From NCBI GenBank assembly GCA_963725505.1, contig CAVRYN010000015.1:17191-81190 (forward strand): a stretch of 64,000 bases of DNA, in the 5' to 3' direction. Origin of the DNA: Udaeobacter sp963725505 (GTDB lineage Bacteria > Verrucomicrobiota > Verrucomicrobiia > Chthoniobacterales > UBA10450). This document shows, in pieces, positions 34,127 through 42,144 of the stretch. Each line of letters begins with the position of its first letter. Position 1 is the stretch's first letter. The translations under genes were made by a program, and so were the position numbers. The notes beneath the pieces were generated by a model that saw nothing but the letters and a program-made list of their open reading frames with translations, was not told where the DNA came from and did not search any database.

Positions 34127-34327
34127 ACCGCGGATCAAACGGATTACACGGATCAAAGATCAGTGGGAGATTGCGACGGGCGCGTTGTCGTTCTGAGCGA
34201 AGAATCTCTGATCGCTTGCTTTGATATCACCGAGGCAATACCCAGAGATGTTTCGCTTCGCTCAACATGACAGTGGGAATGCTTGAATTCCATCCGTGAC
34301 ATCTGTGTAATCCGTGGTTGAAAAATC
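34127..34327. repeat. Repeat-filled gap: CCGCGGATCAAACGGATTACACGG type ends and a REP-like core
   Basis: 34127-34160 and 34290-34320 carry the accgcggat/attacacggat and gtaatccgtggtt inverted motifs of a dispersed family also at 53410, 54613 and 63450. Between them, 34187-34271 is a diverged REP-like element (gtcgttctgagcga ... cgcttcgctcaacatgacag), copy 4 of the 21719 family. The nesting suggests one repeat inserted in another. No gene. Confidence 0.6.
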
Positions 34328-34774
34328 GTGTTCAACGTCGTTCTGATCGAGCCGGAGATTCCGCCGAACACAGGCAACATCGGCCGGCTTTGTCTCGCAA
34401 CGGGATCGAGGCTACATCTGGTCAAACCGCTCGGCTTTTCGCTCGACAATCGGGAATTGCGCCGAGCAGGCCTCGATTACTGGGAGGAAGTGCGTCTGCA
34501 ATTGTGGGATTCTTTCGACGCGTTGCGCCGCGCGCAGCCGGCGTGCACGCGCTATTTTTTTCTGACGACAAAAAGCGAACGCCCCTACTACGAAGTAAGC
34601 TTCCAAAAACTTGATTTCCTCGTGTTTGGCCGGGAAACGAAAGGGCTTCCGGAGGATTTACTCGCCGCCAACGTTGATAACTGCATCACTATTCCAATGC
34701 ACGGGACGAGAAGCCTGAATCTGGCTACAGCGGTTGCAATTGTGTTGTTTGAGGCCGTGCGCCAACAGCGTTGA
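34328..34774 (+). CDS. trmL: tRNA (cytidine/uridine-2'-O)-methyltransferase TrmL
   Basis: 148 residues from GTG 34328; SPOUT-class methyltransferase of minimal length. TrmL 2'-O-methylates the wobble nucleotide of tRNA-Leu isoacceptors. Seen: 'VVLIEPEIPPNTGNIGRLCL' at the N-terminus, 'LVKPLGFSLDNRELRRAGLD' and the knot motifs 'LVFGRETKGLPEDLL' and 'CITIPMHGTRSLNLATAVAI'. All conserved positions of the TrmL group appear present. Confidence 0.93.
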   Translation: MFNVVLIEPEIPPNTGNIGRLCLATGSRLHLVKPLGFSLDNRELRRAGLDYWEEVRLQLWDSFDALRRAQPACTRYFFLTTKSERPYYEVSFQKLDFLVFGRETKGLPEDLLAANVDNCITIPMHGTRSLNLATAVAIVLFEAVRQQR

Positions 34775-34809
34775 GGAGTCGACGGCTGACCGCAAAGCGA
34801 GCGTTTTGT

Positions 34810-34832
34810 GGTAGCGGAGGCATCCAAAAGAG
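34810..34832. repeat. Copy of the GGTAGxGGAGGCATCC motif
   Basis: ggtagcggaggcatccaaaagag matches the leaders of exported paralogues 2 and 3 (30215-30230 and 30702-30718: aggcatccgaaagaa/gaatgaa). It lies in the gap after trmL. Confidence 0.4.
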
Positions 34833-34968
34833 ATCGCTCCAACGTTGAATAATTAGGACATCACATGTCTAACAACCGAAAAAGAAAAACAACTGTGCCC
34901 GCTTCCCTTGCCTCGGCGCCCCGCAGGACTCACCGTCACGCCGCTCTTTCTTTTAGATGGTTTTCTGC

Positions 34969-34974
34969 TATAAT
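34969..34974 (+). promoter_or_regulatory. Candidate -10 box TATAAT
   Basis: Perfect TATAAT in an AT-rich island (gctataataaatagtatata) about 110 bases before the ATG at 35086. No good -35 hexamer is present at 17 bases, so strength is uncertain. Confidence 0.4.
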
Positions 34975-35085
34975 AAATAGTATATACTCGTATTCCTTCC
35001 CAGAGCCGTCGAAATGATTCACGGCAACAACGCTCGGGGAAAAAAGCGAGTTGAATAAATATCCAAATCCAAAGTCCAACCAACC

Positions 35086-36016
35086 ATGAAACATAACGTT
35101 ATGAGATTATTCTTTGTTTTAGCTTGCTGTTTGGCGATCCCATTAGCCGCTTACGCGGCGGATCAGGGCAATGACAACAAAAAGAAGAAACAGGGAGGCC
35201 AAGGTCAGCAGCAACACGTGCAACAGCAACACGTGCACAGCCAGCAGCAACACGTGCAACAGCAACACGTGCAGCAGCAGCAGGTGGGAAAACACTACAA
35301 CGCAGGCAATCCGAACAACCCCAACTACTCGAATAAGGGGAATAAAGGGAACAAGGGAAAGAATTGGAGCAACGCGAACAACCCCAACAACTCCGAACAA
35401 GGGAAAGAATTGGAGCAACGCGAACAACCCCAACAATCCAAACAACCCCAACTACTCGAACAAGGGAAAGAATTGGAGCAACGCGAACAACCCCCATCAG
35501 TTACCTGGTGGGCAAGTGAACAAGGCGAAGGTGCAAACGAAGCACTACGACTTTTCGAATAAGCCCAACCCGAACATCCAGAGTGTGAAGTTCGAAAACA
35601 ACTATCGCATTAAGGGCGCCGAGAACTGGAAAGGCGACAGGTACGCCGTGTTCAGAAATTACCACTCCGAATGGCATGATCAGGGCTGGTGGCACAATCA
35701 CTACAACCGCGTCGTCTTTATCTCTGGCGGCTGGTATGCCTGGAATGGGGGGTGGTGGTACCCGGCTTGGGGCTACGCTCCCAATGCGTATTACGCTTAT
35801 GATGGGCCGATCTACGGGTATAACAATTTGCCGCCCGATCAGGTGATCGCAAATGTCCAGGGCGCATTGCAACAACAAGGTTATTATCAGGGCGAAGTGG
35901 ATGGTCTGCTCGGGCCGCAGACGCGCGGCGCTATCGCAGATTACCAACGCGCCAATGGCCTGGAAGAAACAGCCGCGATCGACCAGCCAACGCTGGAATC
36001 GTTGGGAATGTCGTAA
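35086..36016 (+). CDS. Exported Gln/His- and Asn-repeat protein with C-terminal peptidoglycan-binding domain; frameshifted
   Basis: About 309 residues when one indel is corrected. Frame 1 (35086 on): signal peptide 'RLFFVLACCLAIPLAAYAAD', then QQQHV repeats (DNA 35205-35285) and NNPNYSNKG-type repeats. Near 35391-35396 one repeat copy has an extra C (ctccgaac against ctcgaac in the next copy), moving the frame; frame 2 continues with 'NKGKNWSNANNPNNPN', then a domain with 'VKFENNYRIKGAENWKGD' and a WWYPAWGY region, and finally a PG_binding_1-type domain, 'NVQGALQQQGYYQGEVDGLL' and 'RGAIADYQRANGLEE'. A likely cell-wall-associated protein. Unshifted, translation stops at 35562 after the repeats. 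A decayed relative lies at 63523-64000. Error, phase switch and decay are all possible. Confidence 0.7.
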
Positions 36017-36034
36017 CTGGATTTGATTACCACG

Positions 36035-36070
36035 AAAGCCGCCGCGGAATGATTCCACCGGCGGCTTTTT
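36035..36070 (+). terminator. Rho-independent terminator
   Basis: AAAGCCGCC, a loop containing gcggaatgattcca, then GGCGGCTTTTT. It starts 19 bases after the preceding stop codon. Confidence 0.75.
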
Positions 36071-36166
36071 GGCGTACGGAAGTGTTCAATGTAGCGTTTC
36101 TTTGAGCGTGCGGCGCTCTTGTGCTCGCGTCATGTTTACGACACATAATGGTAGGAAACATCACTG

Positions 36167-36838
36167 ATGGAGCCAGGAACTCCCCAACTCATCGCCAGGG
36201 ACCTTTTCCAATCATTTCGAATGGGCACCCGGCGTATCGAAGTATTGCGGGGTATTTCGATGGAGATCGTACATAGCGAAGCGGTCTTTCTCTCCGGTGC
36301 TTCCGGCGCGGGCAAAACGACGCTTCTCTACACATTGGCGGGGCTGGAGCGTCCTGAGTCGGGAACCGTCGAATTCGAAGGCCGGCGACTGTATTGTGGC
36401 AGCTCCTCTGCCGAGGCACGTCTGCGGAACGAAAAAATGGGCTTCGTTTTTCAAGGTTATTTTCTCTTACCTGAACTTACTGCATTGGAAAACGTGCTGC
36501 TGCCCGGATTGATTGGGGGCCGGGCAACAACGGACGAGGCTGCGCAGAGCCTCGCTGCAGTCGGCCTTGCTGATCGCATGCATCATTTGCCGGCAGAGCT
36601 TTCAGGCGGAGAACAGCAGCGCGTCGCCATCGCGCGGGCGTTGACGAACGACCCCGACATCATTTTTGCCGACGAACCAACAGGAAATCTCGATTCGAAA
36701 ACAGGCGACGCCATTATGGATCTGCTGTTAGGCCTGGCGCGTGATCGGAAGAAGACGCTCCTTGTCGTGACGCACGACACTCGTCTGGCAACCCGCGGCG
36801 ACCGGCAGTTGCATATCAAGGATGGTGTATTGCAGTAA
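36167..36838 (+). CDS. ABC transporter ATP-binding protein, LolD/MacB type
   Basis: 223 residues. Walker A 'SGASGAGKTTLLYTLAGLER', Q-loop 'GFVFQGYFLLPELTALEN', signature 'ELSGGEQQRVAIARALTNDP', Walker B 'IIFADEPTGNLDSKTG' and H-loop 'LLVVTHD'. The 'EPTGNLD' and signature forms are those of the LolD/FtsE/MacB group, which extract lipoproteins or move substrates with FtsX-like permeases. No permease gene is adjacent, which is unusual since LolC/E normally sits alongside. The partner could be LolCE elsewhere. Confidence 0.85.
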   Translation: MEPGTPQLIARDLFQSFRMGTRRIEVLRGISMEIVHSEAVFLSGASGAGKTTLLYTLAGLERPESGTVEFEGRRLYCGSSSAEARLRNEKMGFVFQGYFLLPELTALENVLLPGLIGGRATTDEAAQSLAAVGLADRMHHLPAELSGGEQQRVAIARALTNDPDIIFADEPTGNLDSKTGDAIMDLLLGLARDRKKTLLVVTHDTRLATRGDRQLHIKDGVLQ

Positions 36839-36967
36839 GGGCCAGGTTAAATAGTTAAAAAAGTTACAACGTTACAACGGATTCGCGCTTCAACGGTTTA
36901 ACGATTCAACGCTTTTATTTTTGCTGCTTGAATTACGCCAGTAAACGTCGAACATTTTTTTGCGATT
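36839..36967. repeat. Repeat-filled gap: GGTTAAATAGTTAAAAA family
   Basis: ggccaggttaaatagttaaa with following gttacaacgttacaac and ttcaacggtttaacgattca units; matches the 14471 region. No gene. Confidence 0.5.
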
Positions 36968-37966
36968 ATGAAAACAACTGATGCAGCGGTATTAGACGAA
37001 CCGAAAATTCATGAGCCCAGTGCGGATGCAATAGTCGAACCGGCAATCGAAGGTCGCGCGCGGCCTGGCGCAGTCGGCGTTAAAGGAGCGAAGATTTACA
37101 TCGACGGAAAATTTTACTCGGAAGCGGACGCAAAAGTTTCCGTCTTCGATCACGGTCTGTTGTATGGCGACGGAATCTTCGAGGGCATCCGCTTTTACAA
37201 TGGGCGTGTTTTCCGGCTTGGAGAACACCTTGATCGTCTGTGGGATTCGGCTCGCTCAATCTGCCTGGAAGTTCCAATAACCAGGCAGAATATGACGGAG
37301 GCGGTCCTTGAGACAATCCGGCAAAATCACATGCGTGACGGTTACATTCGGCTGCTGGTTACGCGCGGGATTGGCAATCTGGGTTTGAATCCAAAGCAAT
37401 GTAAGTCCCCGAGCGTAATTATTATTGCGGCACCGATCGCTCTCTATCACGAGAACATGTACCGAAAGGGATTGACTGTCGTGACCTGTGCAACGCGCCG
37501 CTGCAATCCGGGCGCGCTGAATCCGGCAGTTAAGTCGCTCAATTATTTAAACAATGTGATGGCGCGTATCGAGGCTGATCTGGCTGGAGCAGACGAAGCG
37601 CTGATGTTGAATGACGCGGGCAACATTGCCGAATGCACGGCAGACAACATCTTCGTCGTCAAACGCGGTCAAATCGTTACGCCGCCTGTGACCGCGGGTG
37701 CGCTTCGTGGCATCACGCGCTCGGTGGTGTTTGAGATCGCCGCGGAGCTCGGCTTCAAAACATTAAAAGCGGATATCACGCGCCATGATGTTTTCGCCGC
37801 CGACGAATGTTTCCTCACAGGAACAGCGGCGGAGATCATTCCGGTTGTGAACGTGGATGGGCGCTCGATTGGAAACGGAAAACCGGGACCGATTACTACG
37901 CGCATCATGGCGCGATTTCGCGAGATGACGCGCGAAACCGGGACGCCGATTTTTGACCAGGATTGA
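36968..37966 (+). CDS. ilvE: Branched-chain amino acid aminotransferase (class IV)
   Basis: 332 residues. Interconverts branched-chain amino acids and their 2-oxo acids with PLP. The class IV fold starts at about residue 40 ('IYIDGKFYSEADAKVSVFDH'), then 'GLLYGDGIFEGIRFYNGRVF', Lys189 in 'NPAVKSLNYLNNVMARIEA' (Schiff base), 'DEALMLNDAGNIAECTADNI' and 'ECFLTGTAAEIIPVVNVDGR'. An extra 36-residue N-terminal extension precedes the normal start; ATG 36968 is the listed start but translation could begin later. D-amino-acid transaminase or aminodeoxychorismate lyase are alternatives in the class, but the E-G-I-R-F-Y and GTAAE motifs favour IlvE. Confidence 0.92.
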   Translation: MKTTDAAVLDEPKIHEPSADAIVEPAIEGRARPGAVGVKGAKIYIDGKFYSEADAKVSVFDHGLLYGDGIFEGIRFYNGRVFRLGEHLDRLWDSARSICLEVPITRQNMTEAVLETIRQNHMRDGYIRLLVTRGIGNLGLNPKQCKSPSVIIIAAPIALYHENMYRKGLTVVTCATRRCNPGALNPAVKSLNYLNNVMARIEADLAGADEALMLNDAGNIAECTADNIFVVKRGQIVTPPVTAGALRGITRSVVFEIAAELGFKTLKADITRHDVFAADECFLTGTAAEIIPVVNVDGRSIGNGKPGPITTRIMARFREMTRETGTPIFDQD

Positions 37967-38040
37967 ACGCAACCACCTTGCGACATCTCGAAATTATTCC
38001 GGTTGAATCTTTCGAAAACTTCGCGGTCTAACTAACAGAG

Positions 38041-38538
38041 ATGTTGTGCGACGTTTGCAAATGCAATGATGCGACGGTCTTCCTGACGCAGATTCTGGAA
38101 GGTAAAATGCACAAGGTGAATCTGTGCGAAGCTTGCTCGAAAGAAAAAGGCGTACAGGACCCCACCAGCTTTGCGCTTGCCGATCTGCTGCTTGGCCTGG
38201 GTGCAACGGACGAGATTGAAAAGGGAGGACTCAGCCAAAAATGTTCGGTATGTGGTTTTAGCCAGGCTGATTTTAAGAAAACCGGACGCCTCGGATGCAG
38301 CGAATGCTACGTCACATTTGCAGAGGGCCTGGGTTCACTTTTGAAAGCAATGCATAAAGGGACCGAGCATGTGGGGAAACTGCCGGAGCGCGCGCAGCGC
38401 TCAATTGCGCTCAGTCACCGAATGCGCGCGCTGAGCGAAAATCTACAAAAAGCGGTAGCCGACGAGAACTACGAGACGGCCGCATCGTTGCGCGATCAAA
38501 TTAAACAGCTTGAAAGCGAACTTTCGAATTCGCCATGA
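38041..38538 (+). CDS. mcsA: McsA-like zinc and UVR-motif protein
   Basis: 165 residues. Four CxxC pairs ('CDVC', 'CEAC', 'CSVC', 'CSEC') for two zinc sites, then a C-terminal UVR motif 'ENLQKAVADENYETAASLRD'. McsA activates the arginine kinase McsB and adapts it to ClpC in Bacillus. The stop overlaps mcsB by four bases (ATGA at 38535-38538). First gene of mcsA-mcsB-clpC. The Firmicute regulator gene ctsR, usually upstream, is missing; the IlvE gene is there instead. Confidence 0.92.
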   Translation: MLCDVCKCNDATVFLTQILEGKMHKVNLCEACSKEKGVQDPTSFALADLLLGLGATDEIEKGGLSQKCSVCGFSQADFKKTGRLGCSECYVTFAEGLGSLLKAMHKGTEHVGKLPERAQRSIALSHRMRALSENLQKAVADENYETAASLRDQIKQLESELSNSP

Positions 38539-39659
38539 AGTTTTCGAACATGCTTTCCACTGCGGGAGAATGGCTGCGCGGTGAAGGGCCGCACCACCAG
38601 ATTGTAATTAGCAGCCGTGTGCGGCTCGCGCGCAATCTGCGCCACCGCCCTTTTCCGGGCTGGGCGAAGAAAGCGGACCGCAGTTCGATTCTCGACCTGA
38701 TCAGGTCGCACGTGGAAGCGCTTCCGGAAATGCAGGAATCATTCTCGGAAAGCTTGCAGGACCTTTCGGCGTTGGACAGGCAGGTGCTGGTGGAGCGCCA
38801 CCTGATCAGTCGCGAGCATGCCGCCAAAGGCGCGGGCAGCGCGGTGGTGGTGAATCGGCGGCAAACTCTTAGCATCATGATCAACGAAGAAGATCATCTG
38901 CGGATGCAATCGATTCGCTCCGGCCTGCAGTTGAAACAGGCATTCAAGCTGGTGGACAAGATCGACAGCGCGCTTGAAAGCAAACTGAACTTCGCTTTCG
39001 ATCCGCGGCTGGGATACTTGACCGCGTGTCCCACGAACGTCGGCACTGGCATGCGTGCCTCCGCGATGCTCCACTTGCCGGGGCTTGTCCTGAGCGAGCT
39101 GATTAATCAAGTCATTCAAGCGGTGAGTAAAATCGGTCTCGCGGTGCGCGGTCTTTACGGCGAAGGAACCGAAGCGATGGGCAATCTTTTCCAAATTTCA
39201 AATCAGACCACGCTCGGCGAGAAGGAGGAAGAGATTATCAATCGCCTGAGCAAGGTGATCGAAACAATCATCGAAAAGGAGCACGACGCGCGGCAAATTT
39301 TGCTTCAGAAAAAACCGAACACACTTTGCGATCAGATCGGTCGCGCCTATGGCGTTTTGACCTACGCGCACGCCATGGCGTCGAAGGAAGCGCTCAACTT
39401 GCTCTCGATCATCAAACTTGGCATGGACTTGGGCGCATTCCCAGAAGACCAGCGCCTGCAGGTCGATGAATTATTTATCGAGACGCAGCCGGCGCATTTA
39501 CAAAAAAGCTCGCAACAAAAGCTGAATGCCGAAGAACGCGACCACTTGCGCGCCCAAATTATCCGCGAGCGTTTGAAACTCTTCCCCAAACCTGATATTA
39601 GTAAGATGGTAAGGGAGTCGGGTAATAGCTCGACAAACGCACCATCGAACAATGAATAA
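38535..39659 (+). CDS. mcsB: Protein arginine kinase McsB
   Basis: 374 residues. Phosphagen (guanido) kinase fold: 'VISSRVRLARNLRHRPFPGW', 'NEEDHLRMQSIRSGL', 'FDPRLGYLTACPTNVGTGMR' (the CPTN(V/L)GTGMRAS signature around the reactive cysteine) and 'LHLPGL'. McsB phosphorylates arginines of client proteins, marking them for ClpC-ClpP. The last 70 residues are more helical and end close to the clpC start, which it overlaps by eight bases. Distinguished from metabolic arginine/creatine kinases by absence of the N-terminal guanidine-specificity domain and by the neighbours. Confidence 0.93.
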   Translation: MKFSNMLSTAGEWLRGEGPHHQIVISSRVRLARNLRHRPFPGWAKKADRSSILDLIRSHVEALPEMQESFSESLQDLSALDRQVLVERHLISREHAAKGAGSAVVVNRRQTLSIMINEEDHLRMQSIRSGLQLKQAFKLVDKIDSALESKLNFAFDPRLGYLTACPTNVGTGMRASAMLHLPGLVLSELINQVIQAVSKIGLAVRGLYGEGTEAMGNLFQISNQTTLGEKEEEIINRLSKVIETIIEKEHDARQILLQKKPNTLCDQIGRAYGVLTYAHAMASKEALNLLSIIKLGMDLGAFPEDQRLQVDELFIETQPAHLQKSSQQKLNAEERDHLRAQIIRERLKLFPKPDISKMVRESGNSSTNAPSNNE

Positions 39660-42132
39660 CTTCACCCCGCGGGCTCAACAGGTTTTGGCGCTTGCTCGCA
39701 AAGAAGCGGACCGATTTAATCACAATTACGTCGGCACCGAGCATCTGCTTTTGGGACTCATTAAGCTGGGCCAGGGAGTGGCGGTAAACGTTTTGCAGAA
39801 GATGGGTCTCGATCTTGAGACGGTCCGCATGGAGGTGGAGAAACAGGTCGGCTCGGGACCGGAGACCAAGATCGTCGGTAACGTTCCCTACACGCCCCGG
39901 GTGAAGAAAGTTTTGGCGCTGGCGGGCAAGGAAGCCAAGGCGCTCAATCATTCCTACGTCGGCACGGAGCACATTTTGCTTGGACTTTTGCGCGAAGGCG
40001 AGGGCGTGGCTGCCAGAGTGCTGAAGAGTCTTGAACTCGACATCGAACGCACGCGCAACGAAATTCTCAAAGAGCTTGATCCAAACTTCACGCCGACTGA
40101 ATCCGAGCAGGAAGGCCCCGAAGCATCGGGAGCTAGAAAGGATGTCAAGACTCCCGCACTCCGCGCATTTGGCCGTGATCTGACTGAGTTGGCGAGGAAG
40201 GGGGAGCTCGATCCCGTAATCGGCCGGCGCAATGAGATCGAGCGGGTGATTCAAGTGCTTTGCCGAAGGACAAAGAACAATCCGGTTCTGATCGGTGAAG
40301 CAGGCGTCGGCAAAACGGCCATCGCCGAAGGATTGGCCCAGGAAATTGCAAACGGCAATGTGCCTGAATTGTTGCGCGACAGACGAGTGATCACACTCGA
40401 TCTGGCGTTGATGGTAGCTGGAACAAAATACCGCGGCCAGTTCGAAGAGCGCATCAAAGCCGTGATGGACGAAATCCGTCGTTCCAAGAACGTGATTCTT
40501 TTCATCGACGAGTTGCACACGATCGTCGGGGCGGGTTCAGCCGAAGGGGCAATGGACGCATCGAACATTATCAAGCCCGCGCTGAGTCGTGGCGAATTGC
40601 AATGTGTCGGCGCGACCACGATGAACGAATACCGCAAATACATCGAGAAGGACGCAGCGCTGGAACGCCGTTTCCAGACGATAAAGGTGGATGCCCCGAC
40701 GGTTGATGAAGCCATTCAAATCTTGAAGGGTCTCCGACCCAAGTACGAGGCCCACCACAAAGCGAAACTCACAGATGAGGCGCTGGAAACCGCTGTCAGA
40801 TTTTCCGATCGCTATATCACGGGACGGTTTCTTCCCGATAAGGCGATCGATGTCATGGATGAGGCCGGCGCACGCGCCCGCATCAACTCTATGACGCGGC
40901 CGCCTGACGTGAAGGATATCGAAAAGGAAATAGAAGAGATCCGCTTGGAAAAAGAAGGCGCAATCAAGGCGCAGGATTTTGAAAAGGCCGCCGCGCTTCG
41001 CGACAAGGAGAAGCAAACGAAAGAAAAACTCGATGCCATTCTAAACAAATGGCGCGAGGAACGCGAGGAAAGAGAAGTCGTCGTGACGGCTGACGACATG
41101 ATGCACATCATTTCGAAAGTGACCGGAGTTCCGCTCCAGCGGATGGAGCAGGAGGAAACGCAAAAGCTCCTCATGATGGAATCCGACATGAAGCAGCGCG
41201 TCATCGGCCAGGACGAAGCGGTTACCGCCATCAGCAAGGCGTTGCGCCGGTCGCGCGCGGATTTGAAAGACCCCCGGCGCCCGATCGGTTCGTTTGTCTT
41301 TCTCGGCCCGACCGGAGTAGGCAAAACCTTTCTGGCGCGCACACTGGCAGAGTTCATGTTCGGTGACGCCGACGCATTGATCCAAATCGACATGTCGGAG
41401 TACATGGAAAAATTCACCGCGTCGCGGTTGATCGGTTCGCCGCCGGGCTACGTCGGATACGAAGAGGGCGGCCAGCTTTCCGAGGCTGTGCGGCGCCGGC
41501 CGTACTCGGTTGTGCTTTTTGACGAGATCGAGAAGGCGCACCCGGATGTGATGCATTTGCTTTTGCAAATTCTCGAGGACGGGAAGATCACCGACTCGTT
41601 AGGGCGCAAAATCGATTTCCGCAACACGATCATCATCATGACTTCCAACGTCGGCGCCGAGTTGTTGAAAAAACAGACGGTGATGGGCTTCGGCGCGCCG
41701 ACTGAAGGACATGATTACACATCGATGCGCGACAAAATCCTCGATGAAACCAAGCGAGTGTTTAAGCCCGAGTTCCTCAATCGGCTCGACGAAATCATCG
41801 TCTTTCATTCGCTCGGCAAACCGGAGCTGCTGCGCATTGTCGATCTTGAAGCCGACAAAGTGCTCGCCCGCATCAAAGCCAAAGATGTCCACATCGAGTT
41901 GCAGCAAAGCGCGAAGGAATTTCTGATCGAGAAAGGATACGACCCTCAGTACGGAGCGCGACCAATGCGCCGCGCAGTGGAGCGTTTTCTCGAGGATCCG
42001 CTCGCGGAAGAATTGCTCCGCGGCAACGTCAAACCCGGCGACAAAGTCGAGGTTGTGGCCGTCGATGGGAAGCTGTCATTCCGGGTTCCCGAATCGCAAC
42101 CCCAGAGCAGCGCGCCTGCGCCGGCGAGCTAA
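39652..42132 (+). CDS. clpC: ClpC AAA+ unfoldase
   Basis: 826 residues. Clp N-domain repeats at 1-145 ('TPRAQQVLALARKEADRFNH', 'TPRVKKVLALAGKEAKALNH'), which in Bacillus recognise phosphoarginine. AAA1 Walker A about residue 215 ('GEAGVGKTAIAEGLAQEI') and Walker B 'FIDELHTIVGAG'. Middle domain with a UVR-like coiled coil ('EKEGAIKAQDFEKAAALRDK', about 435-460). AAA2 Walker A about residue 552 ('GPTGVGKTFLARTLAEF'). A 'VMGFG' loop is in the place of the ClpP-binding tripeptide. ClpC unfolds tagged proteins for ClpP. Promoter probably upstream of mcsA; transcription likely stops at the hairpin in the xerC 3' end. Confidence 0.96.
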   Translation: MNNFTPRAQQVLALARKEADRFNHNYVGTEHLLLGLIKLGQGVAVNVLQKMGLDLETVRMEVEKQVGSGPETKIVGNVPYTPRVKKVLALAGKEAKALNHSYVGTEHILLGLLREGEGVAARVLKSLELDIERTRNEILKELDPNFTPTESEQEGPEASGARKDVKTPALRAFGRDLTELARKGELDPVIGRRNEIERVIQVLCRRTKNNPVLIGEAGVGKTAIAEGLAQEIANGNVPELLRDRRVITLDLALMVAGTKYRGQFEERIKAVMDEIRRSKNVILFIDELHTIVGAGSAEGAMDASNIIKPALSRGELQCVGATTMNEYRKYIEKDAALERRFQTIKVDAPTVDEAIQILKGLRPKYEAHHKAKLTDEALETAVRFSDRYITGRFLPDKAIDVMDEAGARARINSMTRPPDVKDIEKEIEEIRLEKEGAIKAQDFEKAAALRDKEKQTKEKLDAILNKWREEREEREVVVTADDMMHIISKVTGVPLQRMEQEETQKLLMMESDMKQRVIGQDEAVTAISKALRRSRADLKDPRRPIGSFVFLGPTGVGKTFLARTLAEFMFGDADALIQIDMSEYMEKFTASRLIGSPPGYVGYEEGGQLSEAVRRRPYSVVLFDEIEKAHPDVMHLLLQILEDGKITDSLGRKIDFRNTIIIMTSNVGAELLKKQTVMGFGAPTEGHDYTSMRDKILDETKRVFKPEFLNRLDEIIVFHSLGKPELLRIVDLEADKVLARIKAKDVHIELQQSAKEFLIEKGYDPQYGARPMRRAVERFLEDPLAEELLRGNVKPGDKVEVVAVDGKLSFRVPESQPQSSAPAPAS

Positions 42133-42144
42133 GCGCGTTATAAA

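Noticed and set aside
34865..35017. 50-codon frame upstream of the wall-binding protein gene
   Set aside because: It spans the TATAAT promoter-like island, is very basic with no signal or ribosome site, and is better explained as leader DNA.
39598..40518. 306-residue open frame antisense to clpC
   Set aside because: Shadow of a highly conserved gene with high third-position GC; no independent features.
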